This document shows positions 8,564 to 16,966 of a stretch of 64,000 nt of DNA, in pieces. Within the stretch, counting starts at the first letter, position 1. Each line of letters begins with the position of its first letter. The stretch lies in the NCBI GenBank assembly GCA_938038815.1, contig CALHTF010000035.1, positions 1-64,000 of the forward strand. Direction: 5' to 3'. The DNA comes from an uncultured Acidimicrobiales bacterium. Lineage in GTDB: Bacteria; Actinomycetota; Acidimicrobiia; Acidimicrobiales; SHLQ01. The translations under genes and the position numbers were made by a program. The notes beneath the pieces are model-generated. The model was not told the DNA's origin. It saw nothing but the letters and a program-made list of their open reading frames with translations, and did not search any database.

Positions 8564-10441
8564 ATGCGGGGTCGTTTCTTTGTCAGTCTTTTGGCGTTGG
8601 TGATGCTGGGGTCGGGTTGCACTGTTCTCACCTTCGGCGGGAACAGCTTCGGTCAACTCGGCACCGGGTCGACCAGCCCATCGTCTTCGCCCACACCCAG
8701 CGAAGGTTCCACCTGGTTGAGCGTCGAGGGCGGCTTCGGCCACTCGTGTGGCATCCGCGCCAATGGCACCGCCTGGTGCTGGGGCTACAACTTCTTCGGT
8801 CAACTAGGTGACGGCACCACCAACGACTCCGTGGTTCCAACCCAGGTTGGCGCCGCTTCCAACTGGACCGCGATCACTTCCGGACAGAACTACACGTGTG
8901 GCATCCAAACCAACGGCACTGCCTGGTGCTGGGGCGACAACTTCTTCGGTCAACTAGGTGACGGCGCCACCAACGCCTCATCGGTACCAACCCAAGTCGG
9001 CACCGCCACCAACTGGACCACCATCACCGCAGGCGGCAGTCACACCTGCGGCATCCAAACCAACGGCACCACCTGGTGCTGGGGAGCCAACAACTCAGGC
9101 CAACTAGGCAACGACACCACCAACAACTCATCGGCACCAACCCAAGTCGGCACCGCCACCAACTGGACCACCATCACCGCAGGCGGCAGTCACACCTGCG
9201 GCATCCAAACCAACGCCACCACCTGGTGCTGGGGAGCCAACAACTCAGGCCAACTAGGTGACGGCACCACCAACAACTCATCGGCACCAACCCAAGTCGG
9301 CACCGCCACCAACTGGACCGCTATCACTACCGGACAGAAGCACACGTGTGGCATCCAAACCAACGCCACCACCTGGTGCTGGGGCGACAACTTCTTCGGC
9401 GCACTCGGCAGTGGCACGGACGTATCGTCCACCACCCCGTTGCGATTGGAGTCAGGAGTCGACTGGATTCAGGTCAGCGCGGGCGGAGCGACGAGCTGCA
9501 AACGATCGACGAGCAACATCGTCTGGTGCTGGGGCAACAACACCTCTGGCCAGCTCGGCCTCGGCGACACCATCAATCGCCTCGGCCCCACACCGCTGCA
9601 AGGAAGGTGGACCGATATAGCGGTCGGCTTCGCCCACACCTGTGCGATACAAACCAACGGCACCGCCTGGTGCTGGGGATCCAACTTCTCAGGCCAACTG
9701 GGTGACGGAACTACCGACAACTCGCCGGTTCCAACCCAGGTCGGCACCGCTACCGACTGGACCGATATCACCGTCGGCGGCGAACACACCTGTGCGATAC
9801 GAGCCAACGGCACCGCGTGGTGCTGGGGAGCCAACACGTTCGGTGGCTTGGGCAACGGCACCAACAACGACTCGGCAGTTCCCGTGGCGGTTGCCGGTGG
9901 GCACCAATTCACCACCGTTACCGTCGGGCAGTTTCACAGCTGCGGAATCAAGACCGACAACACCGCGTGGTGTTGGGGCGACAACTTCAAGGGGCAACTC
10001 GGCAACGGCACCAACAACGACTCGGCAGTTCCCGTGGCGGTTGCGGGCGCAAGTACGTGGGAACTGATCGACGGCGGCGATGAACACACCTGCGGAATCG
10101 CCGACCTTGGCGCGATCCGGTGCTGGGGTAGCAATCAAAATGGGCAGCTGGGTAACGCAAGCACCACCGACTCCAACATACCCGTCGATGTCGTTTCTGA
10201 CCCCGGGTTTAACCACCTGTCCACCGGGAGCCAACACAACTGTGCGGTCCGACCCACGCCGATATCGGACCCGGCGCCCAACAAACTGTTGTGCTGGGGG
10301 GCCAACGCCGAAGGCCAACTTGGAATCGGTGGCACAACCCCTGCCGTCGTGAGCGTGCCCGTGCCGATCGGTCCGCCTCCGTCTGGCCAATGGTTCCGGT
10401 CAGCGGCGGGCTCAGCCCACACCATCACTATCGCCATCTAG
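8564..10441 (+). CDS. RCC1-repeat (beta-propeller) lipoprotein
   Basis: A 625-residue protein with a signal peptide ending in the lipobox LGSGC (lipidated Cys near residue 19). The rest is about eleven RCC1/BNR-type repeats of roughly 50 residues with the recurring pattern W..I..G...[19 protein letters not shown]. Each repeat has two Cys (TCGI and WCWG), which suggests disulfide-stapled blades in an extracytoplasmic propeller (inference). GGGAG lies 8 nt upstream of the ATG. Repeats around 9001-9400 are nearly identical at DNA level (150-bp period), a sign of recent amplification or homogenisation. Eukaryotic RCC1 is a GTPase exchange factor; bacterial versions are generally uncharacterised, so no function is claimed beyond a binding scaffold. 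Confidence 0.88.
   Translation: MRGRFFVSLLALVMLGSGCTVLTFGGNSFGQLGTGSTSPSSSPTPSEGSTWLSVEGGFGHSCGIRANGTAWCWGYNFFGQLGDGTTNDSVVPTQVGAASNWTAITSGQNYTCGIQTNGTAWCWGDNFFGQLGDGATNASSVPTQVGTATNWTTITAGGSHTCGIQTNGTTWCWGANNSGQLGNDTTNNSSAPTQVGTATNWTTITAGGSHTCGIQTNATTWCWGANNSGQLGDGTTNNSSAPTQVGTATNWTAITTGQKHTCGIQTNATTWCWGDNFFGALGSGTDVSSTTPLRLESGVDWIQVSAGGATSCKRSTSNIVWCWGNNTSGQLGLGDTINRLGPTPLQGRWTDIAVGFAHTCAIQTNGTAWCWGSNFSGQLGDGTTDNSPVPTQVGTATDWTDITVGGEHTCAIRANGTAWCWGANTFGGLGNGTNNDSAVPVAVAGGHQFTTVTVGQFHSCGIKTDNTAWCWGDNFKGQLGNGTNNDSAVPVAVAGASTWELIDGGDEHTCGIADLGAIRCWGSNQNGQLGNASTTDSNIPVDVVSDPGFNHLSTGSQHNCAVRPTPISDPAPNKLLCWGANAEGQLGIGGTTPAVVSVPVPIGPPPSGQWFRSAAGSAHTITIAI
9001..9400 (+). repeat. 150-bp tandem repeats encoding RCC1 blades
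   Basis: The segment beginning CACCGCCACCAACTGGACC recurs at 9001, 9151 and 9301, giving a 150-bp (50-codon) period. Copies one and two are nearly identical; the third diverges after the first 20 bases of its unit. Confidence 0.85.
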
Positions 10442-10552
10442 CCGAGCCGTCCTGCCCGGCGCGCCCCACGCCCGATGGCGGGGTGTGACACATCTATCAC
10501 CGCTTCTTCTAAGGTCTGCCCCTCGGTGTGCCGTAGCGTTGAGAGTCGGCCC

Positions 10553-10575
10553 AATAACGCCACCTTTGCGTTATT
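10553..10575. promoter_or_regulatory. Inverted repeat upstream of the SulP gene
   Basis: AATAACGC (10553-10560) and GCGTTATT (10568-10575) are perfect 8-bp arms around a 7-nt spacer. It lies 57 bp before the SulP start, and is either an operator or an mRNA hairpin. Confidence 0.5.
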
Positions 10576-10600
10576 TGCCAGCGGTTCGCATCACTTCGGG

Positions 10601-10620
10601 TGTTGAGTCGCATCTCAACA
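10601..10620. promoter_or_regulatory. Second inverted repeat just before the SulP ribosome binding site
   Basis: TGTTGAG (10601-10607) and CTCAACA (10614-10620) pair perfectly around a 6-nt loop, ending 11 nt before the ATG at 10632. In RNA this hairpin would sit against the AGGA at 10624-10627 and could affect initiation. Confidence 0.45.
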
Positions 10621-10631
10621 CTCAGGAACAG

Positions 10632-12182
10632 ATGTCAGAAATCTCACCCCCCGTCGACGCGCCAGCCGCCGTCGCTGCCCCCTCCGCCGCCGATCGCATC
10701 AAAGACGCCTGGCTCTCCAACCCCAAAGCCGATCTGCTTTCGGGCCTGGTTGTTGCGCTGGCCCTGATCCCCGAGGCGATCTCGTTCTCGATCATCGCTG
10801 GTGTCGACCCCAAGGTTGGCCTCTACGCCTCATTCTCGATCGCCATCATCATCTCGCTCGCTGGCGGACGCTCGGGCATGATCTCCGCCGCCACCGGCGC
10901 TATGGCCCTGGTCATGGTTCCGCTCGTTCGTGACCACGGCGTTGCCTACATGTTTGCCGCCACCATCATGGCCGGATTCCTCCAGGTCGGTCTCGGCTAT
11001 CTGGGCGTGGGCGAACTGATGCGGTTTGTACCGCGGACCGTCATGGTCGGCTTCGTCAACGCGCTCGCCATCCTCATCTTCTTGGCCCAGGTTCCGTTCA
11101 TCTTGTTCCGGGCCGGCCACGGCAGCCCCGAGATCACCGGCAACCTGCCGCTCAACCTGGCCTTCATCGCCATCGGCCTCGGCATTATCTACGGCCTTCC
11201 CCGCATCACCAAGGCGGTGCCTTCGCCGCTCGTCGCCATCGTCTTACTCGCTGGCGCCGCCATGTACTTCGACTACGACCTGCCCACCGTGGGCGACCAA
11301 GGCGAACTGCCAAGCGCATTGCCGTTCCTGAGCCTCCCCGACATTCCATTCACCATGGAGAGCCTCGGCATCTTGTTCCCCTTCGCCATCACGCTCGCCT
11401 TGGTCGGCCTCCTCGAATCGCTGCTCACCGCTCAACTGCTCGACGACCTCACCGATACGCCATCGGACAAGAACCTCGAGTCGCGGGGTCAAGGCATCGC
11501 CAATATCGCCACCGGTTTCCTCGGCGGCATGGCCGGCTGCGCCATGATCGGCCAGTCGATGATCAACTACCGCTCCGGCGGACGCACCCGCCTGTCGACC
11601 CTTGCGTCGGGTGTGTTCCTGCTCATCCTTATCTTGCTGCTTGGCGACCTGGTCGCCCAGATCCCGATGGCCGCTCTGGTCGCCGTGATGATCATGGTTT
11701 CGATCGGCACGTTCAACTGGCGCAGCATCAGCCCCCACACGCTCAAGACCGCACCGCGGCCCGAGACGCTCATCATGATCGCCACCGTGGCCATCGTGGT
11801 TCTCACCCACAACCTCGCCTACGGCGTCGGCGCCGGCGTCGTGCTTTCGGCGATCATGTTCGCCCGCCACGTATCCGACATCGTCAAGGTCACCAGCGTG
11901 GTCGACCCCGACAACGTCGAGCGCCTCTACGCCGTAAGCGGCGAACTGTTCTTCGCCTCGACCAACGACCTCGTGAAGCTGTTCGACTATGACTCGGTAA
12001 AGGTCGAACGGGTCGAGATCGACCTAAGCGCCGCCCGTATCTGGGACACCACTGCAGTGGCTGCCCTCGATGCGGTGGTAGCCAAGTTTGCCGATCGAGG
12101 CATCGAAGCCGAACTGGTCGGGCTCAACCCCCACGCCGCCAGCCTCCACGAAAAAATGACCGGCAAAGTCGCCGCTCACTGA
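10632..12182 (+). CDS. SulP-family anion transporter with STAS domain
   Basis: A 516-residue inner-membrane transporter. The N-terminal transmembrane core begins near residue 30 ([21 protein letters not shown], the SulP signature), with ~10-12 hydrophobic segments through [19 protein letters not shown]-terminal STAS domain (about 430-510) includes [16 protein letters not shown]. SulP proteins move sulfate, bicarbonate or other anions; the sequence alone does not settle which. The ATG at 10632 is chosen because AGGA precedes it and the protein then starts like family members; an upstream ATG at 10485 would add 49 residues with no family character. Two inverted repeats precede the gene. It converges on the MmyB regulator gene. 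Confidence 0.92.
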   Translation: MSEISPPVDAPAAVAAPSAADRIKDAWLSNPKADLLSGLVVALALIPEAISFSIIAGVDPKVGLYASFSIAIIISLAGGRSGMISAATGAMALVMVPLVRDHGVAYMFAATIMAGFLQVGLGYLGVGELMRFVPRTVMVGFVNALAILIFLAQVPFILFRAGHGSPEITGNLPLNLAFIAIGLGIIYGLPRITKAVPSPLVAIVLLAGAAMYFDYDLPTVGDQGELPSALPFLSLPDIPFTMESLGILFPFAITLALVGLLESLLTAQLLDDLTDTPSDKNLESRGQGIANIATGFLGGMAGCAMIGQSMINYRSGGRTRLSTLASGVFLLILILLLGDLVAQIPMAALVAVMIMVSIGTFNWRSISPHTLKTAPRPETLIMIATVAIVVLTHNLAYGVGAGVVLSAIMFARHVSDIVKVTSVVDPDNVERLYAVSGELFFASTNDLVKLFDYDSVKVERVEIDLSAARIWDTTAVAALDAVVAKFADRGIEAELVGLNPHAASLHEKMTGKVAAH

Positions 12183-12183
12183 C

Positions 12184-12242
12184 TCTGGTCGCCGCGGCTC
12201 CAACTTTGGTCGCAGCGGCTTCAACTTTGGTCGCAGCGGCTC
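12184..12242. repeat. Short 21-bp tandem repeat in a convergent spacer
   Basis: CAACTTTGGTCGCAGCGGCTT at 12201 is followed by a copy at 12222 differing at the last base, and a degenerate copy precedes at 12184-12200. It lies in the 154-bp spacer between the convergent SulP and MmyB genes. The rest of that spacer has no gene and is biased to pyrimidines on the plus strand. Confidence 0.8.
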
Positions 12243-12336
12243 CGCCGCTGCTCTGCGCTTCGCTATTTTCGACCACCGGCGCCCCTCGCCCTCCGCGAGC
12301 TCCGGGCTCTTCGTCCGCTTTCTGCAAGCGCCCTGA

Positions 12337-13167
12337 CTATGGGCCTTGGTCCGCCAGGAGGGTTTGGCAGAGGTTTCGGGTCTGGTCGTCGAGGGGAAAA
12401 TAGCTCTCGATTCGGAGTTCCTCGAGGGTGACGTTCTGCGGGGCGTTGAACTCGGTCATCGTGGTGAGGAAGCGCATCGCAATGTCGCCGGCCCGAAAGT
12501 CGACCCCCAGCATCGGCTCCTCGGGTCCGCCAAGATCAGGCTGGCGCCAATCGCTCGGTACACCAGGAGTGTTGATCAACTCGTCGAGCAGTTCAGCCAT
12601 CGCGTTGTCGTAGGGGCGATGGAACGTCTCGCGCTGAAACCGGCGCAGAATCGTGGCCGCAGTGACCTCCCAGTCACCGACCATGTCGCGGCTCGCCGGG
12701 TCGAACAGCAACCGCAGAACGTTGAACTCACCCGGATCGGTAGCGGCAAGATCGATATCGGCGAGCAGAAACAGCCGAGCGCCGGCACGGTTGGTCCGGA
12801 GCACGTTGTACAACCGGTCGACCACCATCATCGGAAACGGTTCGTGGTGCTCGAGCATCGTGGTGACTGCCTCGCCGAGCGGACCCGACAACAACTCGTC
12901 GACCGAAGGCTCCGAGAAACGGGCATCGAACCCGGCGGCGCGAAGCAACTCGTTGGTGTCGCGCATCGGAACTTCGAGTGCCTCCGCCAGAACCAGCACC
13001 ATCTCCGGGCTCGGATTCGAGCGGCCGGTCTCCAAGAAGGAAATATGGCGGGCCGAGACCTCAGCGACGAGCGACAAGTCGAGCTGGCTCATCCCGCGGT
13101 GGCTGCGCCAATACCGCAGCAAGGCAGGAAACACACGTTCTCTCGACGGATCTCGAACGGTCGTCAT
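12337..13167 (-). CDS. XRE/MmyB-family transcriptional regulator
   Basis: A 276-residue regulator. An N-terminal HTH_XRE domain (about 8-70: RSHRGMSQLDLSLVAEVSARHISFLETGRSNPS) is followed by the MmyB ligand-binding domain (about 95-270: PFPMMVVDRLYNVLRTNRAGARLF through NVTLEELRIESYFPLD). This family has a PAS-like pocket reported to bind fatty acids. The start at 13167 is supported by a TAnnnT box (TACGAT, 13174-13179 on the minus strand) exactly 6 nt upstream, the leaderless arrangement; the frame stays open further upstream. It is divergent from an alpha/beta hydrolase gene, a layout in which MmyB proteins usually control the neighbour. Confidence 0.9.
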   Translation of the reverse strand: MTTVRDPSRERVFPALLRYWRSHRGMSQLDLSLVAEVSARHISFLETGRSNPSPEMVLVLAEALEVPMRDTNELLRAAGFDARFSEPSVDELLSGPLGEAVTTMLEHHEPFPMMVVDRLYNVLRTNRAGARLFLLADIDLAATDPGEFNVLRLLFDPASRDMVGDWEVTAATILRRFQRETFHRPYDNAMAELLDELINTPGVPSDWRQPDLGGPEEPMLGVDFRAGDIAMRFLTTMTEFNAPQNVTLEELRIESYFPLDDQTRNLCQTLLADQGP

Positions 13168-13202
13168 GACCTCATCGTAGAGAACCCCTCGGGGGCCAAC
13201 AC

Positions 13203-13218
13203 TTACGTGATCAGGTAA
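13203..13218. promoter_or_regulatory. Candidate MmyB operator in the divergent spacer
   Basis: TTACGTGATCAGGTAA is a 16-bp palindrome with one mismatched pair (14 of 16 symmetric), 36 bp upstream of the regulator start and 87 bp before the hydrolase start. It lies near the regulator's own -35 region. The assignment to MmyB is positional only. Confidence 0.45.
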
Positions 13219-13304
13219 TCGACAGTCTGGCCGCCCACCCGTACGTTGCTGGTAAGGCACCAGGTCGCCGGTCCACCGGCGCAGAAGAAGTAGGAGATAC
13301 GTCC

Positions 13305-14177
13305 ATGAGCGCCATCACTCTTGCCGGAGCTAGCCGCCAAACTGTCGAACTCGACGGCCACTCGGTGAGCTATCAACAGATCGGTACCGGCCCGAACCTT
13401 GTGTTCGTGCACGGTTGGCCGCTCAACGGCAACACCTGGCGCAACGTCGTGCCGCACCTGCCCGGTTGTACGAGCTACGTCATCGACCTTCCCGGGGCTG
13501 GAGGGTCGAACGGGCCTCGTGAGCATGCGCTGACCATTCGCAACCATGTCGATTCGGTCGTGCAGTTCATCGATGCGCTGGCCCTCAAAGATGTCGTAGT
13601 CGTCGCCCAAGACAGCGGTGGCATGATCGCTCGTTTCGCAGCCGAGAAACGACCTGGCGCAGTGCGAGGGCTCGTCCTGGTCGGCACCGAGATTCCCGGC
13701 CAGCACTCGATGCTGGTCCGGTTGTTCAAGTTTCTGGGCAAACTTCCCGGAGCGAAGGCCATGTTCCGGTTCAGTATGGGCAATCGCCTCATCGCTCGGT
13801 CGCCCTTGATCCTTGGCGGAACGGTGCATGACCGGTCGCTGCTCGACGGCGAATTCCGCGACAACCTGCTCCACCCCATCCTCGCCGACGACGACACGAT
13901 GGATGCCGTAACCGAGATGATTCGAAAGTTCTCCTTCGCCGATATCGATGCACTTGCCGACGTGCACCCCAAGCTCACGATGCCCGTGCTGCTCGTGTTC
14001 GGAGAAGACGACCGGTTCTTCCCGATCGATCACGCACGAGCGATGGCGAAGCAGTTTGGTGGCCCAACAACCTTTGTGGCGGTTCCCGACGCAAAGCTGC
14101 TGGTTCATGAGGAACACCCCGAGCTCCTCGCCCAAAAAATCGAACACTTCGTCGCCGACGCTGTGGCGGTCGACTAG
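13305..14177 (+). CDS. Alpha/beta hydrolase with Asp at the nucleophile position (epoxide hydrolase/dehalogenase-like)
   Basis: A 290-residue protein. HGWP (36-39) is the oxyanion-hole loop of epoxide hydrolases and haloalkane dehalogenases. The nucleophile elbow reads VVAQDSGGMIA, so the residue at the elbow is Asp103 rather than Ser, as in those two families. The acid is probably the Asp in FGEDDRFF and the base the His in VHEEHPELL. AGGAG ends 9 nt before the ATG. Cap-domain tyrosines that would prove epoxide hydrolysis cannot be assigned by eye, so the reaction (C-halogen or epoxide cleavage) stays open. It is divergent from the MmyB regulator, which probably controls it. Confidence 0.82.
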   Translation: MSAITLAGASRQTVELDGHSVSYQQIGTGPNLVFVHGWPLNGNTWRNVVPHLPGCTSYVIDLPGAGGSNGPREHALTIRNHVDSVVQFIDALALKDVVVVAQDSGGMIARFAAEKRPGAVRGLVLVGTEIPGQHSMLVRLFKFLGKLPGAKAMFRFSMGNRLIARSPLILGGTVHDRSLLDGEFRDNLLHPILADDDTMDAVTEMIRKFSFADIDALADVHPKLTMPVLLVFGEDDRFFPIDHARAMAKQFGGPTTFVAVPDAKLLVHEEHPELLAQKIEHFVADAVAVD

Positions 14178-14181
14178 CCGC

Positions 14182-15489
14182 CTACTCGTTACTCAGGTGC
14201 AGCCGAAGGTTGGTTTGAACCTCGGCTCGTAGCGCGCCGGGCACGCCGGCTGGTTCTGCGAACTCTGACCACTGAGCAACGACGTCGAGGACCTCGTCGA
14301 GGATGCGGTTGCCTTCGTTGACCGTAAGGTCGGCGGCCACCGCCAACGAGGCGATGTCGGATCGGGTGAACTCATCGGTCCGGCCGTTGATACTCATCTG
14401 ATGCTTGCTGGTCCAGTTGCCGTTCGGGTTGTACGAGTAGGTCACGTCGTACGCCGGCGACAAGGTCCATTCGCCCCGGCGATCCATCAAGAAGCTGATG
14501 TTCTTCGTGTGATCGTCCTGGTTACGGGCGACGACATTAAACACCGCCCGGCGGAACTGTTCGACCAGGTCTGGGTGCGGCAACCGAAGCTTGCGCATCA
14601 CCTGCAGCGCTTGTTCGTAACTGTGTGCCCCCGCCATGTTGAAGTCGAGATGGTCGAGGGCGGCGAGCGATTGGAGGTGCAACTTGTCGCCATCGACTCG
14701 GTCGAAGCGTTCGGTCATGAAGTGAGCCCGGTCGCCTTCGGTCAACAGACGGGTTCGCGAAAGCGCGATGCCGGCGGCGCGAGCCATGTTGGAGTACGCG
14801 AACTCAACCCGTCCAAACCCGAGCGGGTCGGCGAGCTCTTTGTCGCGGTTGCCATCGACGCCATCGAACTTGAGCAGCCAATGAGTGAACGATCGCGGTT
14901 GGTTCAGTTGCCCCGAGCGAATCTCGCCGGTCGATTCGTTCCACGCGATCACCGCCTTCGCCCGGGCACCGCCCGCCGAGGTGCCGACCCGAATGATCTC
15001 GGTGAGATCGTCATGGTTGGGGTTAGTGGCCGATAGCGCGAGCTGCGCTTTGGGGGCGATTGCCTTTTGGGCCAACGAAACCAGTTCGGCGATGTCGAGC
15101 GGCGAGTTCGAGGTGTCGCCTGTGTCGACCGCCGGTGCGAACTCGAGCGCACCCATGCCTCGAGTACCGACATAACAAAGTCGCTCGACCGGGTTGAACT
15201 CGTCGACCGATCGGCCTTGGCGAACAAGCCATGCGTTGATGAGCGCCGTTCCGAACTTGTCGGGGAGCGAGTCGGCCAACATGGCCGGCAACCCCTTGTA
15301 GGTTTCGCGCGACAGCGACGGAAAGTTCCACACTCCCCGACCAAGAGGCATCCGTAATGGAGCGAGTTCGATACCGCTTCGCAGGAACGCTGGATCGTAT
15401 TCGTAGTCGCCGAGCGCCCGGTCCGGGTCCCAGCGCACGGCACCAACCCGGGTTCCCCAAAGCCTGACCTCGGCGACCGTTGCGCTCAC
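14182..15489 (-). CDS. hipA: HipA-family Ser/Thr kinase toxin
   Basis: A 435-residue protein with the HipA layout. The N-terminal Couple_hipA-like region contains RGMGALEF (about 110-117), the Gly-rich nucleotide loop is GTSAGGARAK (about 169-178), the catalytic loop is NQDDHTKN (323-330), and the metal-binding SPAYDV lies near 344. In E. coli HipA phosphorylates glutamyl-tRNA synthetase and induces dormancy; the target here is unknown. All kinase residues that I can place look intact. It overlaps the stop of the HipB-like gene by 4 bp, so the pair is translationally coupled. The coding ends of hipA and the alpha/beta hydrolase converge 4 bp apart. Confidence 0.92.
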   Translation of the reverse strand: MSATVAEVRLWGTRVGAVRWDPDRALGDYEYDPAFLRSGIELAPLRMPLGRGVWNFPSLSRETYKGLPAMLADSLPDKFGTALINAWLVRQGRSVDEFNPVERLCYVGTRGMGALEFAPAVDTGDTSNSPLDIAELVSLAQKAIAPKAQLALSATNPNHDDLTEIIRVGTSAGGARAKAVIAWNESTGEIRSGQLNQPRSFTHWLLKFDGVDGNRDKELADPLGFGRVEFAYSNMARAAGIALSRTRLLTEGDRAHFMTERFDRVDGDKLHLQSLAALDHLDFNMAGAHSYEQALQVMRKLRLPHPDLVEQFRRAVFNVVARNQDDHTKNISFLMDRRGEWTLSPAYDVTYSYNPNGNWTSKHQMSINGRTDEFTRSDIASLAVAADLTVNEGNRILDEVLDVVAQWSEFAEPAGVPGALRAEVQTNLRLHLSNE

Positions 15490-15809
15490 GCTTGGTCGCC
15501 CCAGGTCCAGTTCGGCGAGTCGGCGGTTCGATCGTCGCGGGTTGGTTGATCGAGTTCGCTTATTGGGCTGACCGCTGGTTCGGGCACCGTCGATTCGAGC
15601 GCATCGAGCAAGTCGAGGGCGCGCAGCACCGACAAGAACGTGTCGAGACTGACGTCGTTGCCCCGCTCAAGGATCGATGCGGTCGAACGCGAGATTCCGG
15701 CGCGGCTGGCGAGTTCGGCTTGGGTCATTCCACGTGACTTGCGAAACGCCCGCAACCGCTCGCCGAGCAGTGATCGTATTTGTTCGTTAGATCGATGATC
15801 GATGCCCAC
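15486..15809 (-). CDS. hipB: HipB-like XRE-family antitoxin
   Basis: A 107-residue DNA-binding protein. An HTH_XRE domain (about 14-70: LRAFRKSRGMTQAELASRAGISRSTASILERGND) is followed by an acidic, Pro-rich, probably disordered C-terminus. Such antitoxins bind HipA and repress their own promoter. It is upstream of hipA and overlaps it by 4 bp. The upstream spacer is AT-rich compared with the rest of the window and holds several TATGTATGA-type half sites, the likely autoregulatory operators. Confidence 0.9.
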   Translation of the reverse strand: MGIDHRSNEQIRSLLGERLRAFRKSRGMTQAELASRAGISRSTASILERGNDVSLDTFLSVLRALDLLDALESTVPEPAVSPISELDQPTRDDRTADSPNWTWGDQA

Positions 15810-15828
15810 AGGCTCCCGTTACTCCATA

Positions 15829-15912
15829 TATGTATGACTTCTCATGCGCTTCTGTCCGTTCACCACAGTTTTGCATGAATATTCATACATAATATCGGCC
15901 ATCAATGTATGA
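15829..15912. promoter_or_regulatory. hipBA operator/promoter cluster
   Basis: TATGTATGA at 15829-15837 is mirrored by TCATACATA at 15883-15891, with a further ATGTATGA at 15905-15912. TGAATATTCA (15876-15885) is a perfect 10-bp palindrome. The region is markedly AT-rich. Paired half sites upstream of an XRE antitoxin are expected for cooperative HipB binding; the TATCC-type E. coli HipB site is not present. Confidence 0.55.
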
Positions 15913-16042
15913 AATCAACGACATTTCTTCCGAATATGGCAGTTGGTGTCGTACTTGTCATACACATCGCCCCCACCGACCAGGTGGGCCGGCGGCCCAT
16001 CGGTGCCTCCTCGGGGCATCGCCGACCACTAACTTCGCGAGC

Positions 16043-16963
16043 ATGACTCGACCGATCGCTGTCGCCCCCGCAACCCGACCCGAAATGCACGACGTACTCA
16101 CCGCAGCGGTGCTTCGGGCCGGCGGCACCATCGCCCCGCTGGCCGACGCTGAGGGATTGATCTTCGCCGACCCGGGCGCGGCGGCCGAGTACCCGACGCT
16201 CGCGGCCCAGATGCCAAACCTCACGTGGGTCCAACTCCCGTACGCCGGAATCGAAACCTTCACCCAACACCTCAACCCGGAACTCACCTACACCTGCGGC
16301 AAAGGCACCTACGCCGAACCGGTGGCCGAACATGTCGTTACCCTTGCCCTCGCCGGGCTCCGCGACATCTGGAAGTATGTCCCGGCGACCGCCTGGAACG
16401 ACCGCACCGGTCGCAACCTGCTGGGCGCAAACGTCACGATCCTGGGCGGCGGAGGAATCGCCGAACACCTGGTTCGGCTACTCGAAAATTGGCGTTGCGA
16501 AATCACGGTGGTACGCCGCAGCGACGAACCGTTCCCCGGAGCGCACACGACGGTTCCGACCAGCGAACTCCACAACGCCTTGGCTACCGCCGACGTTGTG
16601 GTGTGCGCATGGGCTCTCACGCCCGAGACAACCGGCCTGCTCGACGCTGCCGCGTTCGGCACCATGAAGGACGACGCCTGGCTCATCAATGTTGGGCGCG
16701 GCGCCCACGTGGTCACCGATGACTTGGTCGCCGCCCTCAAAGCCGGAACGATCGGCGGAGCAGGGCTCGACGTGACCGACCCCGAGCCGCTGCCATCCGG
16801 CCATCCGCTTTGGGAGATCCCCAACGCAATCATCACCCCCCATGTGGGTAACACTCCAGAGATGGGACTTCCGCTAATCGCCGAACGGGTCGAAACCAAC
16901 ACCCGCAACTTCATCGCCGGCCAGCCATTAATCGGTCTCGTCGACCCGGCCGCCGGGTACTAA
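16043..16963 (+). CDS. D-2-hydroxyacid dehydrogenase (NAD-dependent)
   Basis: A 306-residue oxidoreductase of the D-isomer-specific 2-hydroxyacid dehydrogenase family. The Rossmann motif is LGGGGIAEHL; the catalytic Arg is in INVGRGAHV, the Glu in DPEPLP and the His in TPHVGN, all in canonical order. The first Gly-rich loop reads GGGGIA rather than GxGxxG. The ATG at 16043 is supported by TAACTT at 16030-16035, 7 nt upstream (leaderless spacing); the frame is open back to 15905 but that part encodes low-quality sequence crossing the hip operator. It is followed after 3 nt by an SDR gene, so a two-gene operon for a hydroxyacid or diol is likely. Confidence 0.87.
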   Translation: MTRPIAVAPATRPEMHDVLTAAVLRAGGTIAPLADAEGLIFADPGAAAEYPTLAAQMPNLTWVQLPYAGIETFTQHLNPELTYTCGKGTYAEPVAEHVVTLALAGLRDIWKYVPATAWNDRTGRNLLGANVTILGGGGIAEHLVRLLENWRCEITVVRRSDEPFPGAHTTVPTSELHNALATADVVVCAWALTPETTGLLDAAAFGTMKDDAWLINVGRGAHVVTDDLVAALKAGTIGGAGLDVTDPEPLPSGHPLWEIPNAIITPHVGNTPEMGLPLIAERVETNTRNFIAGQPLIGLVDPAAGY

Positions 16964-16966
16964 GCC

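Noticed and set aside
9001-9400. CRISPR-like array
   Set aside because: The 150-bp repeats are coding RCC1 blades in frame, without short repeat-spacer structure or cas genes.
12346-13218. Long plus-strand open frame opposite the MmyB gene
   Set aside because: Antisense shadow; the minus-strand frame encodes a complete HTH plus MmyB domain with a leaderless start.
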